64,000 nucleotides of DNA from an uncultured Selenomonas sp. (GCA_934202005.1 CAKPXP010000002.1:97774-161773), one strand, 5' to 3'. Positions 34,866-43,029 are shown, counted from the first letter of the stretch. Notes: generated by a model from the sequence alone, not told the origin. Program-made: numbers and translations.

Positions 34866-35807
34866 ATGAAGAAACCAATCCTCCAGAAAGACGTCATCAT
34901 CATCGGTGCCGGCATGGCCGGTCTCACGGCCGCTCTCTACGCGAGCCGCCTGCAGCTCTCCGTGCTCGTACTCGAAAACGGCATCGTCGGCGGCCAGATC
35001 GCCAACGCGACGAACATCGAGAACTACCCCGGCTTCCTGCAAGTCAGCGGCAAGGAACTCATCGAGACACTCACGCAGCAGGCGGAACACTTCGGCGCCA
35101 TCCTCGATGAGTTCGATACCATCGAGCGCGTTTCCCTCAAGGAGACGCCCAAAATCATCGAGACGGCCGACCATATCTACAAGGCCTCTGCCGTCATCAT
35201 CGCCTCCGGCATGAACCGGCGGCGCCTGCCGCTGCCGGAGGAACGCCGCTACGCGAGCCGCGGCGTCCACTACTGCGAACTCTGTGACGGCCAGCGCTAC
35301 CAGGACAAGACCGTCGCGGTCATCGGCGGCGGCAACGCCGCTGTCGACGCGGCGAATTTCCTCACGAAATACGCGCGGAAGCTCTACCTCATCCACCGCT
35401 CCACGTTCCGCGCCGACGAGGTATCCGTCCAGCGCCTGCGGGATAATCCCAAGGCCGAGATCCTGCTGGGCACGGAGGTGCAGGCGCTGCACGGCGAGAG
35501 CTGGCTGAGCTCCATCGACGTATGCGACAAGGCGTCCGGCGAGACGCGTTCCCTCGCCGTCGACGGCATCTTCGTCAACATCGGCGTCGTACCGAACACG
35601 GAGCTTTTCGCGCAGGAACTGCCGCTCGCAGAGGGACGTATCCGCGCCGGCGAGGACTGCCGGACGGACATCCCCGGCGTCTTCGCCGCGGGAGATGTTC
35701 GCGAGAAGGAGATCCGCCAGCTGACGACGGCAGCCGCCGACGGCACGACCGCCGCGCTCCTCGCCGGAAAATACATCGAACAGATCAAACGCGCAAACAG
35801 CCGCTAA
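34866..35807 (+). CDS. Thioredoxin reductase-like flavoprotein
   Basis: The 313-residue protein has an FAD site (VIIIGAGMAGLTAALYAS), the redox-active pair Cys137/Cys140 in VHYCELCDG and an NADPH site (VAVIGGGNAAVDAANFL). The C-terminal FAD motif is GVFAAGDVREKEIRQL. The length is that of bacterial TrxB. Most TrxB proteins have CATC or CAVC; CELC is unusual and may mark a different partner, for instance the glutaredoxin-like protein encoded next. An ATG nine bases upstream sits too close to the ribosome site, so 34866 was chosen. It is the second gene of the redox block and lies 31 bases before the glutaredoxin gene. Confidence 0.88.
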   Translation: MKKPILQKDVIIIGAGMAGLTAALYASRLQLSVLVLENGIVGGQIANATNIENYPGFLQVSGKELIETLTQQAEHFGAILDEFDTIERVSLKETPKIIETADHIYKASAVIIASGMNRRRLPLPEERRYASRGVHYCELCDGQRYQDKTVAVIGGGNAAVDAANFLTKYARKLYLIHRSTFRADEVSVQRLRDNPKAEILLGTEVQALHGESWLSSIDVCDKASGETRSLAVDGIFVNIGVVPNTELFAQELPLAEGRIRAGEDCRTDIPGVFAAGDVREKEIRQLTTAAADGTTAALLAGKYIEQIKRANSR

Positions 35808-35838
35808 GCAGGCTTGTCAAGATAAAGGAGGAAACAAC

Positions 35839-36069
35839 ATGGTAAAAGTATATTCCATCAACGAATGTCCCTGGTGCGACAAGGTGAAGAAGTACCTCAA
35901 GAGCAAGCAGATCGACTTTGAGGTGCACAACATCGAGGAAAACGATGACGACCGCCTTGCCTGCGAAAAGCTCACGGGCGACACCCTCGTCCCCATCATC
36001 ACCGCCAATGACAAGGACTACATCCTCGGCTTCGACAAGGCAAAGATTGATGCCCTGCTGGCGTCTTGA
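35839..36069 (+). CDS. Glutaredoxin-like (NrdH-type) protein
   Basis: The 76-residue protein has a thioredoxin fold with active site CPWC (Cys10 and Cys13 in NECPWCDKVKKYL), the cis-Pro motif TLVPIIT and the C-terminal YILGFDKAKIDALL. It accepts electrons from a thioredoxin reductase or glutathione and passes them to peroxidases or ribonucleotide reductase. The ribosome site AAAGGAGG lies at a proper distance. Position 31 bases behind the TrxB-like gene strongly suggests that the two work as a pair. No glutathione synthesis gene is seen here. Confidence 0.88.
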   Translation: MVKVYSINECPWCDKVKKYLKSKQIDFEVHNIEENDDDRLACEKLTGDTLVPIITANDKDYILGFDKAKIDALLAS

Positions 36070-36112
36070 GCAAACCATCACGCGCCTAGCAGCGTAACAA
36101 TACCTATTCCCA

Positions 36113-36177
36113 CCCACAAAGCTACCTGCACAAACATCCACTTCGCGGACATTGTGCATCGCCCTTGCAGTAAAAGG
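36113..36177 (+). repeat. 65-bp hairpin repeat, copy 3
   Basis: CCCACAAAGCTACCTGCACA, then the TCCAC-TTC-GCGGA core, ACATTGTGCATCGCCCTTGC and AGTAAAAGGA. Its right end merges with the ribosome site of the next gene, so here the element is the 5' leader of that gene. Confidence 0.75.
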
Positions 36178-36187
36178 AGAGATTATC

Positions 36188-36520
36188 ATGGAACGATCAG
36201 ACGTCATTTGCGCATTCCACGCGATGTGGGATCACTTCCCGGAGCCCGTCATGCTGATCAAGAAGAACCGGCAGATCTATGCAGTCAATCCCAAGGCCGC
36301 CTCGCTCGGCCTGAGCGACCAGATCAAGTGCAGCAGCATCGGCGCTCCTGAGCGCCACAAGTGCTGCCTGTGCAACCGGGCCGTCGATGAAGCGCGCACG
36401 GTCTGCACGAAGTACGACGGCCCATCCGGCAAGGCATTCGGCTATTGGATGCCCGTCGCCGGTGCCGAGGAGTACATCATCCATTTCAGCGCAGGCGCCT
36501 TCAGCCAGCCGGAGAACTGA
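36188..36520 (+). CDS. Small Cys-rich PAS-like protein of unknown function
   Basis: The 110-residue protein starts MERSDVICAFHAMWDHFPEP. The first half looks like the start of a PAS domain (PVMLIKKNRQIYAVNPKAAS). A cysteine group follows (IKCSSIGAPERHKCCLCNRA, then VDEARTVC), which could bind a metal, an iron-sulfur cluster or form a redox switch. The C-terminal part has GYWMPVAGAEEYIIHFS. I do not know the family. It lies inside the redox block, between glutaredoxin and rubrerythrin genes in the same direction, so a sensing role is a guess. The 65-bp repeat forms its leader, and AAAAGGAGAG is the ribosome site. Confidence 0.75.
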   Translation: MERSDVICAFHAMWDHFPEPVMLIKKNRQIYAVNPKAASLGLSDQIKCSSIGAPERHKCCLCNRAVDEARTVCTKYDGPSGKAFGYWMPVAGAEEYIIHFSAGAFSQPEN

Positions 36521-36583
36521 GGCAGCGCCCCCCAGCTTTCAAATATTTCAGGAGAGCAATACGAGTATATAGAAGGAAAAATC

Positions 36584-37125
36584 ATGAGCATTTTTAACAT
36601 CGCCAAAGGAACAGAATTCGAGGATCTCGCACGGAATCTGATGCAGGCTGAGGCCAACGGCACGATGATGTACTACGCGCTGGCGCGTCTCGCGAAGGAG
36701 CAGGGCTACGATGACATCGCGCCCATCTTCATCGAGGCTGCGAACCAGGAGGCCGTGCATGCCGGCTTCTACGCAACGCTGATCGGCAAATACCCTCAGA
36801 ACTTCTGGAGCCTCGTGCGCGGCCTCGAGAAGGCTGAGACTTGCGGTGAGGTGAAGAGGCCATCGCGGACAAGATGCGCGCAGCCGGTCTTTCGGAGGCA
36901 GCCGATGAGATGGAAGTCTTCGCGCGTCAGGAAGGACATCACGGCGTCATGATGCGGGAGATTCTCGACAAATATCCGCAGTTCGCAGAGCCCGCCAAGT
37001 CGAAGAAAACCTACATCTGCCCCGTCTGCGGCTATAAGCACGAGGGCGACATCAATGAGGAGCCGGACGACTACGTCTGCCCCATCTGCGGCCAGCCCAA
37101 GAGCGTTTTCAAAGAAAAGAAATAA
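36584..37125 (+). pseudogene. Rubrerythrin with C-terminal rubredoxin domain, frameshifted
   Basis: The first frame (from ATG 36584) encodes the diiron four-helix part: DLARNLMQAEANGTMMYYAL and EAANQEAVHAGFYATLIGKY with iron-binding Glu/His. Near 36850 the sequence GAGGTGAAGAGGCC shifts the frame; one added G in the AAG/GAG run would restore it. The second frame continues [34 protein letters not shown] (remaining ligands) and a rubredoxin-like end with CPVCGY and CPICGQPK up to 37125. Intact proteins reduce hydrogen peroxide in anaerobes. A single-base lesion means a very recent loss or a sequencing error. Confidence 0.85.
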
Positions 37126-37147
37126 GGAAACATAAGGAGGTACTCCC

Positions 37148-37693
37148 ATGAGCATCTATGATTTCATCGTCAAGACGAACAAGGGCGAGGAAAAATCCCT
37201 CGCTGACTACCGCGGCAAGGTTCTCGTCATCGTGAACACCGCCAGCAAGTGCGGGTTCACGCCGCAGTTCAAGGAACTGCAGGAGCTCTACCTGAAGTAC
37301 AAGGACAAGGGACTCGAGATCCTCGGCTTCCCCTGCAACCAGTTCGCCGGGCAGGAGCCGGGCAGCAACGCGCAGGTGCAGGAATTCTGCCGCCTGAACT
37401 ACGGCGTCACCTTCCAGATTTTCGCCAAGGGCGATGTGCGCGGCGAGAACGCGCAGCCGCTCTTCCAGTACCTCACGGCACAGCAGGGCTTCCAGGGCTT
37501 CAATCCCACGCATCCCTATACGGAGATGCTCACGAAAGCCCTCAAGGAGAACTTCCCCTCCTACCTCGAAGGCGACTCCATCAAATGGAACTTCACGAAG
37601 TTCCTCGTAGACCGCGAGGGCAACGTCGTCGCGCGCTTCGAACCTACGGCATCGCCCTCCCTCATGAGCGACGCCATCGAAAAGCTCCTCTAA
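37148..37693 (+). CDS. Glutathione peroxidase family protein (cysteine type)
   Basis: The 181-residue protein has a thioredoxin-like fold. The peroxidatic Cys is in [16 protein letters not shown]; the catalytic Gln is in [14 protein letters not shown] and the Trp/Asn pair in [11 protein letters not shown]. Bacterial members usually take electrons from thioredoxin rather than glutathione, which fits the TrxB-like and glutaredoxin genes upstream. It reduces peroxides in the cytoplasm. It starts 22 bases after the rubrerythrin stop, behind AAGGAGG, so it belongs to the same unit. A second paralogue follows. Confidence 0.92.
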   Translation: MSIYDFIVKTNKGEEKSLADYRGKVLVIVNTASKCGFTPQFKELQELYLKYKDKGLEILGFPCNQFAGQEPGSNAQVQEFCRLNYGVTFQIFAKGDVRGENAQPLFQYLTAQQGFQGFNPTHPYTEMLTKALKENFPSYLEGDSIKWNFTKFLVDREGNVVARFEPTASPSLMSDAIEKLL

Positions 37694-37771
37694 GGAAACA
37701 CTGATTCTTTTCGCACCTCCCTAAGAAACTCAACTGCTGATGCCTTCGCACCTACCACGGAGGCGCCAGCA

Positions 37772-37818
37772 AAAGCAAAGCCGCAGCCGCGCGGAGCTCG
37801 TGGCTGCGGCTTTGCTGC
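37772..37818. terminator. GC-rich hairpin between the two peroxidase genes
   Basis: GCAAAGCCGCAGCC and GGCTGCGGCTTTGC form a 14-bp perfect stem with loop GCGCGGAGCTCGT. No U-run follows, so termination is uncertain. A partial terminus of the 160-bp element (GGAAACACTGATTC) lies upstream near 37694. Confidence 0.5.
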
Positions 37819-37863
37819 CGCTATGCGTTAGTTACCATCATGATACCATAGGAGATGTACCAG

Positions 37864-38418
37864 ATGACGATTTACGATTTTACTTTGACAGACAACAAGG
37901 GCCGCAGCGTCCCCTGCCGCAAATTCCGCGGCAAGGTACTGCTTATTGTCAACACGGCAACGCGCTGCGGATTCACGCCACAGTACAAGGCCCTCGAGGC
38001 CCTCTATCAGAAATACAAGGAACAGGGCCTCGAAATCATCGACATTCCCTGCAACCAGTTCCTCAGCCAGGCCCCCGGGAGCGATCAGGAAATCCAGAGC
38101 TTCTGCAGCCTGAAATACCATACGACCTTCCCGCGCATGAAAAAAGCCGATGTCAACGGCGCGCATGAACTCCCCCTCTATAAATACCTGAAATCCCAGC
38201 AGGGATTCCACGGCTTCGGCTCGGGCCTCAAGGCCATGGGCATGAGCCTCCTGATGTGCCAGCGCGACTGGCACTATCAGGACAACCCGGACATCAAGTG
38301 GAACTTCACGAAGTTCCTCGTGAACCGTGAGGGCGCCGTCGTCGCGCGCTTCGAGCCTACGACGGCGATGTCCGAGGTAGAGGCAGGCGTCGCGGCCTGC
38401 CTGAAGGCCGCGACTTGA
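37864..38418 (+). CDS. Second glutathione peroxidase family protein
   Basis: The 184-residue protein has the same active-site parts as its neighbour: VNTATRCGFTPQYKAL with the peroxidatic Cys, DIPCNQFLSQAPGS with the Gln, and [11 protein letters not shown]. It differs by a segment about 115-150 (GFHGFGSGLKAMGMSLLMCQ) that makes it a distinct paralogue rather than a recent duplicate. The start at 37864 (MTIYDFT) lies ten bases behind AGGAG; the ATG at 37855 directly abuts it. A GC-rich hairpin (37772-37818) separates it from the first gene, so it may have separate control. It converges on ohrR, the likely regulator. Confidence 0.9.
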   Translation: MTIYDFTLTDNKGRSVPCRKFRGKVLLIVNTATRCGFTPQYKALEALYQKYKEQGLEIIDIPCNQFLSQAPGSDQEIQSFCSLKYHTTFPRMKKADVNGAHELPLYKYLKSQQGFHGFGSGLKAMGMSLLMCQRDWHYQDNPDIKWNFTKFLVNREGAVVARFEPTTAMSEVEAGVAACLKAAT

Positions 38419-38449
38419 AGGACGCCACCGTTTCCTACCGTGATAACAC

Positions 38450-38500
38450 AGGGCCGGTGCCACGCAGTTCGTGCGTGGCACCGGCCCTGTTGTGCTTCTT
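38450..38500. terminator. Terminator between gpx and ohrR
   Basis: AGGGCCGGTGCCACGCA and TGCGTGGCACCGGCCCT form a 17-bp perfect stem, loop GTTCG, then TGTTGTGCTTCTTT. It serves the convergent genes on both sides. Confidence 0.8.
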
Positions 38501-38953
38501 TCACCGAAGCCCCTCGAGGATCTTATAGAGCTCTGCCTTCATCGCCGTGACCTCCTCCGGCGTGAGGACGACACCGGACTCCGCCAGGTGGCAGCCCATC
38601 TCCTCAGGGACGCTCGCGGCCTTCTGCTTGAGCTTCTGCCCCTTCTCCGTAAGGATGGCGAGGACGACGCGCTCATCCTCCGCGCTGCGGCGGCGCTCGA
38701 TATAGCCGAACTGCTCGAGCTTCTTGAGCACCGGCGTGAGCGTGCCGGAATCGAGGTAGAGGCGCTGCCCGAGATCGTGGACGGAGACGGTCTTCTTTTC
38801 CCAGATGACCATCATCGTCACATATTGCGTATACGTCAGGCCGACCTCCTTGAGGAAGGGATGGTAGGCCGCGACAATCTTGCGCGCGCAGGCGTAGATG
38901 GGAAAGCAAAGCTGCTTATCCAGCAGCAGCAGGTCTTCTTTTTCTTTTGCCAT
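38501..38953 (-). CDS. ohrR: Organic peroxide sensor of the MarR family
   Basis: The 150-residue protein is a MarR winged helix. The start LLLDKQLCFPIYACARKIV carries the reactive Cys16 of OhrR; TYTQYVTMMVIWEK and LYLDSGTLTPVLKKLE are conserved parts, and RRRSAEDERVV is the wing. Oxidation of the Cys by organic peroxide releases DNA and induces peroxidase genes. It is convergent with the peroxidase block it probably controls. A weak promoter lies at 39025-39053, and ATACAATACAATTTTC just upstream of it contains TACAAT, as in known OhrR boxes, so it may regulate itself. Confidence 0.92.
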   Translation of the reverse strand: MAKEKEDLLLLDKQLCFPIYACARKIVAAYHPFLKEVGLTYTQYVTMMVIWEKKTVSVHDLGQRLYLDSGTLTPVLKKLEQFGYIERRRSAEDERVVLAILTEKGQKLKQKAASVPEEMGCHLAESGVVLTPEEVTAMKAELYKILEGLR

Positions 38954-39024
38954 AGAGGATTCCTTTCCAGCGCATCAGCGGAAAGTACTGATACGGATTC
39001 TTACTTTTATTCTATGCTACTTTT

Positions 39025-39053
39025 ATTTTAGCAAAATATGGAACGTCCGTAAA
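39025..39053 (-). promoter_or_regulatory. Candidate ohrR promoter
   Basis: On the minus strand TTTACG (39053-39048), 17 bases, TAAAAT (39030-39025). TACAAT occurs twice just upstream (about 39068-39081). Confidence 0.5.
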
Positions 39054-39104
39054 GAGAATTTCTGAAAATTGTATTGTATAAAATTATCTTTGTATACTGA
39101 CCAT

Positions 39105-39145
39105 CCAAAACAAAGACGCCGCACAGTCATGCTGACTGCGCGGCG
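39105..39145 (-). terminator. Terminator of the small unknown gene
   Basis: CGCCGCACAGTCA and TGACTGCGCGGCG form a 13-bp stem with one mismatch. On the minus strand TCTTTGTTTTGG follows. Confidence 0.75.
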
Positions 39146-39170
39146 TGCGATAAGGAAGTGAAACAAAACC

Positions 39171-39530
39171 TCAGGCACTCGCCGTGTCCCTGCGGAAATA
39201 ATCCTCGACGAGGCGATCCCAGCCGCTCTCGCAGATGGTCTGTTCTCCGCATTCGTCCTGATAGAGTGAGAGGGCGATATTCATGAGGGAGTCGGCGATA
39301 TAGGCATCCTCCGCCATACCGAAAGCTCCGTAGCTCTCAGCGAGCGCTGCGACCTGCGAGGCGAGGCGCTCGCTCGGCAGTGCATCGAGAATCTCGTACA
39401 TGGCGCGCGCGTACTCCGCTGTCTCCCGCTTGTACGCCGCCGGCGTCCTCGCCGCCGCCTCGATGAGCTGGCGCGTCCTGCTCAGCGCGATGATCCGCAC
39501 GCGCTCAGCGCGCATTTCCTCTCCCTGCAT
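39171..39530 (-). CDS. Small helical protein of unknown function
   Basis: The 119-residue protein starts MQGEEMRAERVRIIALSRTR behind GGGAGGA. It looks entirely helical, with repeated Ala/Arg/Glu patterns, and has one Trp near the end (SGWDRLVEDYF). No signal peptide, membrane segment or metal motif is visible. I do not recognise a family. It lies alone between ohrR and serA, both on the same strand, with a terminator on each side. Confidence 0.7.
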   Translation of the reverse strand: MQGEEMRAERVRIIALSRTRQLIEAAARTPAAYKRETAEYARAMYEILDALPSERLASQVAALAESYGAFGMAEDAYIADSLMNIALSLYQDECGEQTICESGWDRLVEDYFRRDTASA

Positions 39531-39613
39531 GATGTTTCCTCCCTGCGTTTTCCGTTTGAGGACTATTATATGGCAGGCAGAGAAAAATTGCAAAGATTAT
39601 TCTGTATACATGT

Positions 39614-39642
39614 AAAGGGCTGCCGATGCACGGCAGCCCTTT
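39614..39642 (-). terminator. Terminator of serA
   Basis: AAAGGGCTGCCG and CGGCAGCCCTTT form a 12-bp perfect stem with loop ATGCA, 56 bases behind the serA stop codon. Confidence 0.75.
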
Positions 39643-39697
39643 GACATTATCTGGATGATATTTGCTGTTTTCTACCTATCTAATATAGGAGCCTTTC

Positions 39698-41281
39698 TCA
39701 AACGGCGTAGAAGTTGACGAGCTTCGCGTCGAAGATGCCGTCGAGCGCCTTGATGGAGGCGAGGACTTTCTCGGGGATGTCGTCGTCGATCGTGAGCACC
39801 ATGAGATTCGTCTCCTGATCCTTCGTGCCGCCGACCTGCATGCCGGAGATGTTGATATGGGAATTGCCCATGATGGAGCCGATCGTGCCGATGACGCCCG
39901 GGCGGTTGATGTGCGGCATGACGAGGATGCGCGCGTGCGGGTCGACGTCGACGCGGAAGTCGTTGATGGTCACGATGCGGCCCTCATCGCCGAAGAGCGT
40001 GCCCGCGACGGCGACTTCCGTATCGCCGGACTTCGCCGTGACGGTGATGAGATTGGCGAAGCTGCCCGCGTCCTTTTCCTTTTTCTCGGATACCTTGATG
40101 CCGCGCTCCTTCGCGAGGCTCGGCGCGTTGACGTAGTTGACCTCGCCCTCCATGACGGGGTTGAGCATGCCCTTGATGGCAGCCGTCGTGACGAGGTTCG
40201 TATTGACCTCCGTGATGTCGCCCTGATACTTGACTTCGACGCTGTCGACGGGGCCTGCGGCGAGCGAGGTGACCGTGCAGCCAAGACGCTCCGCGAGGTT
40301 GAGGTACGGCGAGATGACCTTCATGACCTCCGGCGAGACCGGCGCCATGTTGACGGCCGTCGCGACCGGCTCGCCGTGGAGCGCCGCGAGGATGCCCTTC
40401 GCGACGTCGACGGAGACGCCGATCTGCGCCTCGACCGTCGAGGCGCCGAGGTGCGGCGTGAGCACGATGCCGGGCACGCCGACGAGCGGATGATCCTTCG
40501 TGACCGGCTCCTTCGTGTAGACGTCGATGGCCGCGCCCGCGACGATGCCCTGCTTCACGGCCTCCGCGAGATCCTCCTCGACGATGATGCCGCCGCGCGC
40601 GCAGTTGACGAGACGCACGCCCTTTTTCATCTTCTTCATCTGCTCCATGCCGATCATGCCCTTCGTATCCGGCGTGAGCGGCATGTGCACCGTGATGAAG
40701 TCGGCGTTTTCGATGACCTCGTCGAACGTCGCGACCTTGACGCCGAGCGCCTGCGCGCGCTCCTCGTTGATGTAGGGATCGTAGGCGAGCACGTTCATCT
40801 CGAACGCGAGCGCGCGCTTCGCGACGCCCGAGCCGATGCGGCCCATGCCGATGACGCCGAGCGTCTTGCCGCGCAGCTCGACGCCGACGTATTTCTTGCG
40901 GTTCCACTCGCCCTTCTGCATCGTCTCGTTCGCGATGGGGATGTTGCGGGACATCGCGAGCATCATGGCCATCGTGTGCTCCGTCGCCGCGATCGTATTG
41001 CCGCCCGGAGAGTTGATGACGATGATGCCGCGCGCCGTCGCGGCGGGGATATCGATGTTGTCGACGCCGACACCGGCGCGGCCGATGATCTTGAGGTTCG
41101 TCGCGCGGTCAATGACCTCCTTCGTCACCTTGGAGGCAGAGCGCACCATGATGGCATCGAACTGCGGGATGATTTCGAGCAGCTCCTCGGCGGGGAGCTT
41201 GTCCTTGACGACCACCTCGAACTCCTTCTGCAGGAGCTCGATGCCTTTCGGGGAAATACCATCAGCTGCTAAAACCTTCAT
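39698..41281 (-). CDS. serA: D-3-phosphoglycerate dehydrogenase
   Basis: This 527-residue enzyme makes 3-phosphohydroxypyruvate, the first step of serine synthesis. It is the long type: substrate and NAD domains (1-310; GVIGMGRIGSGVAKRAL, VNCARGGIIVEEDL, TPHLGASTVEAQ), an intervening ASB domain (about 315-450) and a C-terminal ACT domain (about 453-527; INRPGVIGTIGSIMGNSHIN) for feedback by serine. The ATG at 41281 follows AAGGAG at ten bases. It is divergent from serC. A T-box leader (41328-41563) lies upstream, so expression should rise when an uncharged tRNA, presumably Ser, accumulates. Confidence 0.96.
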   Translation of the reverse strand: MKVLAADGISPKGIELLQKEFEVVVKDKLPAEELLEIIPQFDAIMVRSASKVTKEVIDRATNLKIIGRAGVGVDNIDIPAATARGIIVINSPGGNTIAATEHTMAMMLAMSRNIPIANETMQKGEWNRKKYVGVELRGKTLGVIGMGRIGSGVAKRALAFEMNVLAYDPYINEERAQALGVKVATFDEVIENADFITVHMPLTPDTKGMIGMEQMKKMKKGVRLVNCARGGIIVEEDLAEAVKQGIVAGAAIDVYTKEPVTKDHPLVGVPGIVLTPHLGASTVEAQIGVSVDVAKGILAALHGEPVATAVNMAPVSPEVMKVISPYLNLAERLGCTVTSLAAGPVDSVEVKYQGDITEVNTNLVTTAAIKGMLNPVMEGEVNYVNAPSLAKERGIKVSEKKEKDAGSFANLITVTAKSGDTEVAVAGTLFGDEGRIVTINDFRVDVDPHARILVMPHINRPGVIGTIGSIMGNSHINISGMQVGGTKDQETNLMVLTIDDDIPEKVLASIKALDGIFDAKLVNFYAV

Positions 41282-41327
41282 TGTCAAATCTCTCCTTTGG
41301 TGGACATTGCGGGAGGCACCGCGCGGC

Positions 41328-41563
41328 GTCTTATCAAAAAAAGCCCCGCCCCATTGGGGCGAAGCTTCGCTTCACGGTACCACCCAGTTTACATGCAACA
41401 ATGCAACTCATCTCCGCTATAACGGGCGGTCCCGTCCGGCTCATCGCCGACCGCTTCGAGGCGGAGCGATCTGGTCGCGCCATCGGCTCGCACCTGCCGC
41501 CGACTCTCTTGAGACGTTTCCAGACGTTTCCTCTGCATCGCGCTTTTGCTGTGTATCTTGAAT
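41328..41563 (-). promoter_or_regulatory. T-box leader of serA
   Basis: Between the promoter and serA the minus strand carries the T-box sequence AACTGGGTGGTACCGTG (about 41373-41389). It is followed by a terminator with a 12-bp stem (AAGCTTCGCCCC / GGGGCGGGGCTT) and seven T (41334-41367). Stem I elements upstream include AGAGAG and a distal GGTGCGAG loop. GGAAACGTCT is present twice in tandem near the base of stem I. Pairing with an uncharged tRNA should prevent termination. I could not fix the specifier codon; serine is expected from the gene. Processed start at about 41563. Confidence 0.88.
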
Positions 41564-41569
41564 ACATTT

Positions 41570-41598
41570 ATTATATGTCATCCGTTTTGAGCCGTCAA
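41570..41598 (-). promoter_or_regulatory. Promoter of the serA T-box transcript
   Basis: On the minus strand TTGACG (41598-41593), 17 bases, TATAAT (41575-41570). Confidence 0.8.
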
Positions 41599-41634
41599 GT
41601 GTGCGCATGAAAAAAACATCTTTTGCCTGAATGC

Positions 41635-41663
41635 TTGCTTTTCCCATTCTTTCGCGCTAGAAT
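41635..41663 (+). promoter_or_regulatory. Promoter of serC
   Basis: TTGCTT (41635-41640), 17 bases, TAGAAT (41658-41663), about 73 bases before the start codon. Confidence 0.55.
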
Positions 41664-41735
41664 AGAACAAACTGACAGCCGGAGATTCCACCGTGTCTCC
41701 GCTCCATCTCTATCCATACTGAGGAGGTTTTTCCC

Positions 41736-42827
41736 TTGGAAGCAAATCGTATCTACAACTTCAACCCGGGGCCTGCGACGCTGCCCCTGCCCGTGCTCAA
41801 AGAGGCGCAGGCGGAGTTCCTCAATTTCCGCGGCAGCGGCATGTCCATCCTCGAGATCAGCCACCGCGCGAAGGAGTATGCTGCCATGCAGGCGGAGGCC
41901 AAGGCTGACATCAAGGAGCTCATGGGGCTCGGCGATGACTACGAGGTCCTCTTCATGACGGGCGGTGCGAGCACGCAGTTCGCCTTTCTCCCGCTGAACT
42001 TCGCTTCCAAGGAGCATCCGGGCAGCTACGTCCTCTCCGGCAGCTTTGCCGAAAAGGCTTACAAGGAGGCCGAGCATCTCGGCATCGGCGAGATCGTCGC
42101 CTCGAGCAAGGAGGGCGGCTACCGCCACATCCCGACGCAGGACGAGCTCAAAATCGATGAGAACGCCGCCTACGTCCACCTTTGCTACAACAACACCATC
42201 TACGGCACGGAGTATCACTACATCCCGGACACGAAGGGCGTGCCCCTCTTCGCCGACATGTCGAGCGACATGCTCTCGCGTCCCATCGATTTCTCGAAAT
42301 TCGATTTCATCTACGCCGGCGTGCAGAAGAACCTCGGTCCCGCGGGCGTGACGCTCGTCGTCGCGAAGAAATCCTTCCTCGAGAAGAGCCCGGAAAAGCT
42401 GCCGACGATGTTCAAGTACGAGACCTTCTTCAAGAAGGATTCCCTCTACAACACGCCGCCGGCCTTCAACATCTACATGGTCGGCAAGGTCGCTGCCTGG
42501 ATCAAATCCGAGGGCGGTCTCGCGGAGATGGCGAAGCGCAACAAGAAAAAGGCCGACCGCCTCTATGGCGTCATCGACGCCTCGAACGGTTTCTATCGCG
42601 GCCATGCGGAAAAAGAAAGCCGTTCGTTTATGAACGTAACGTTCCGTCTGCCGAGTGAAGAGCTTGAAAAGACGTTTGTGGCCGAGGCGCTCGCGCAGGG
42701 TCTCGGCGGCGTCAAGGGCCACCGCAGCGTCGGCGGCATGCGCGCCTCCATCTACAATGCGATGACCTATGAGGGCGTCGACAAGCTCGCATCCTTCATG
42801 GAGGATTTCCAGAAAACGCACGCCTGA
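41736..42827 (+). CDS. serC: Phosphoserine aminotransferase
   Basis: This 363-residue PLP enzyme turns 3-phosphohydroxypyruvate into phosphoserine, the second step after SerA. It begins NRIYNFNPGPATLPLPVL, the family opening. The PLP lysine is in YAGVQKNLGPAGV; TGGASTQF binds the cofactor phosphate. The start is a TTG: GAGGAGG lies eight bases upstream, and no ATG occurs before residue 36. It is divergent from serA and has its own promoter and terminator, so the two steps are co-located but controlled separately; no T-box is seen on this side. Confidence 0.95.
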   Translation: MEANRIYNFNPGPATLPLPVLKEAQAEFLNFRGSGMSILEISHRAKEYAAMQAEAKADIKELMGLGDDYEVLFMTGGASTQFAFLPLNFASKEHPGSYVLSGSFAEKAYKEAEHLGIGEIVASSKEGGYRHIPTQDELKIDENAAYVHLCYNNTIYGTEYHYIPDTKGVPLFADMSSDMLSRPIDFSKFDFIYAGVQKNLGPAGVTLVVAKKSFLEKSPEKLPTMFKYETFFKKDSLYNTPPAFNIYMVGKVAAWIKSEGGLAEMAKRNKKKADRLYGVIDASNGFYRGHAEKESRSFMNVTFRLPSEELEKTFVAEALAQGLGGVKGHRSVGGMRASIYNAMTYEGVDKLASFMEDFQKTHA

Positions 42828-42872
42828 TGGTCATAAGACGACTATTTTCCTAAAAACAGAAAGCAGTCCAGA

Positions 42873-42919
42873 ACAAGGAAAGAGTTTCTCCACAAAGACC
42901 GCTCTTTCCTTGTTTATTT
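42873..42919 (+). terminator. Terminator of serC
   Basis: ACAAGGAAAGAG (42873-42884) and CTCTTTCCTTGT (42902-42913) form a 12-bp perfect stem followed by TTATTTG. Confidence 0.8.
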
Positions 42920-42938
42920 GCGCCTTTTTTTGTATAAT
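42910..42938 (+). promoter_or_regulatory. Promoter of the DeoR-type gene
   Basis: TTGTTT (42910-42915), 17 bases, TATAAT (42933-42938). It overlaps the tail of the serC terminator. Confidence 0.6.
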
Positions 42939-43029
42939 AATGCTAGTTATATGCAGGAAAGGGTGATTATATCGGCATATAAGACAGACAAAACTACTCG
43001 ATATCGTCAACCGCGAGCAAAAGGTTTCC

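Noticed and set aside
37148..38418. Selenocysteine-containing glutathione peroxidases
   Set aside because: Both genes have a normal Cys codon at the active site and no in-frame TGA.
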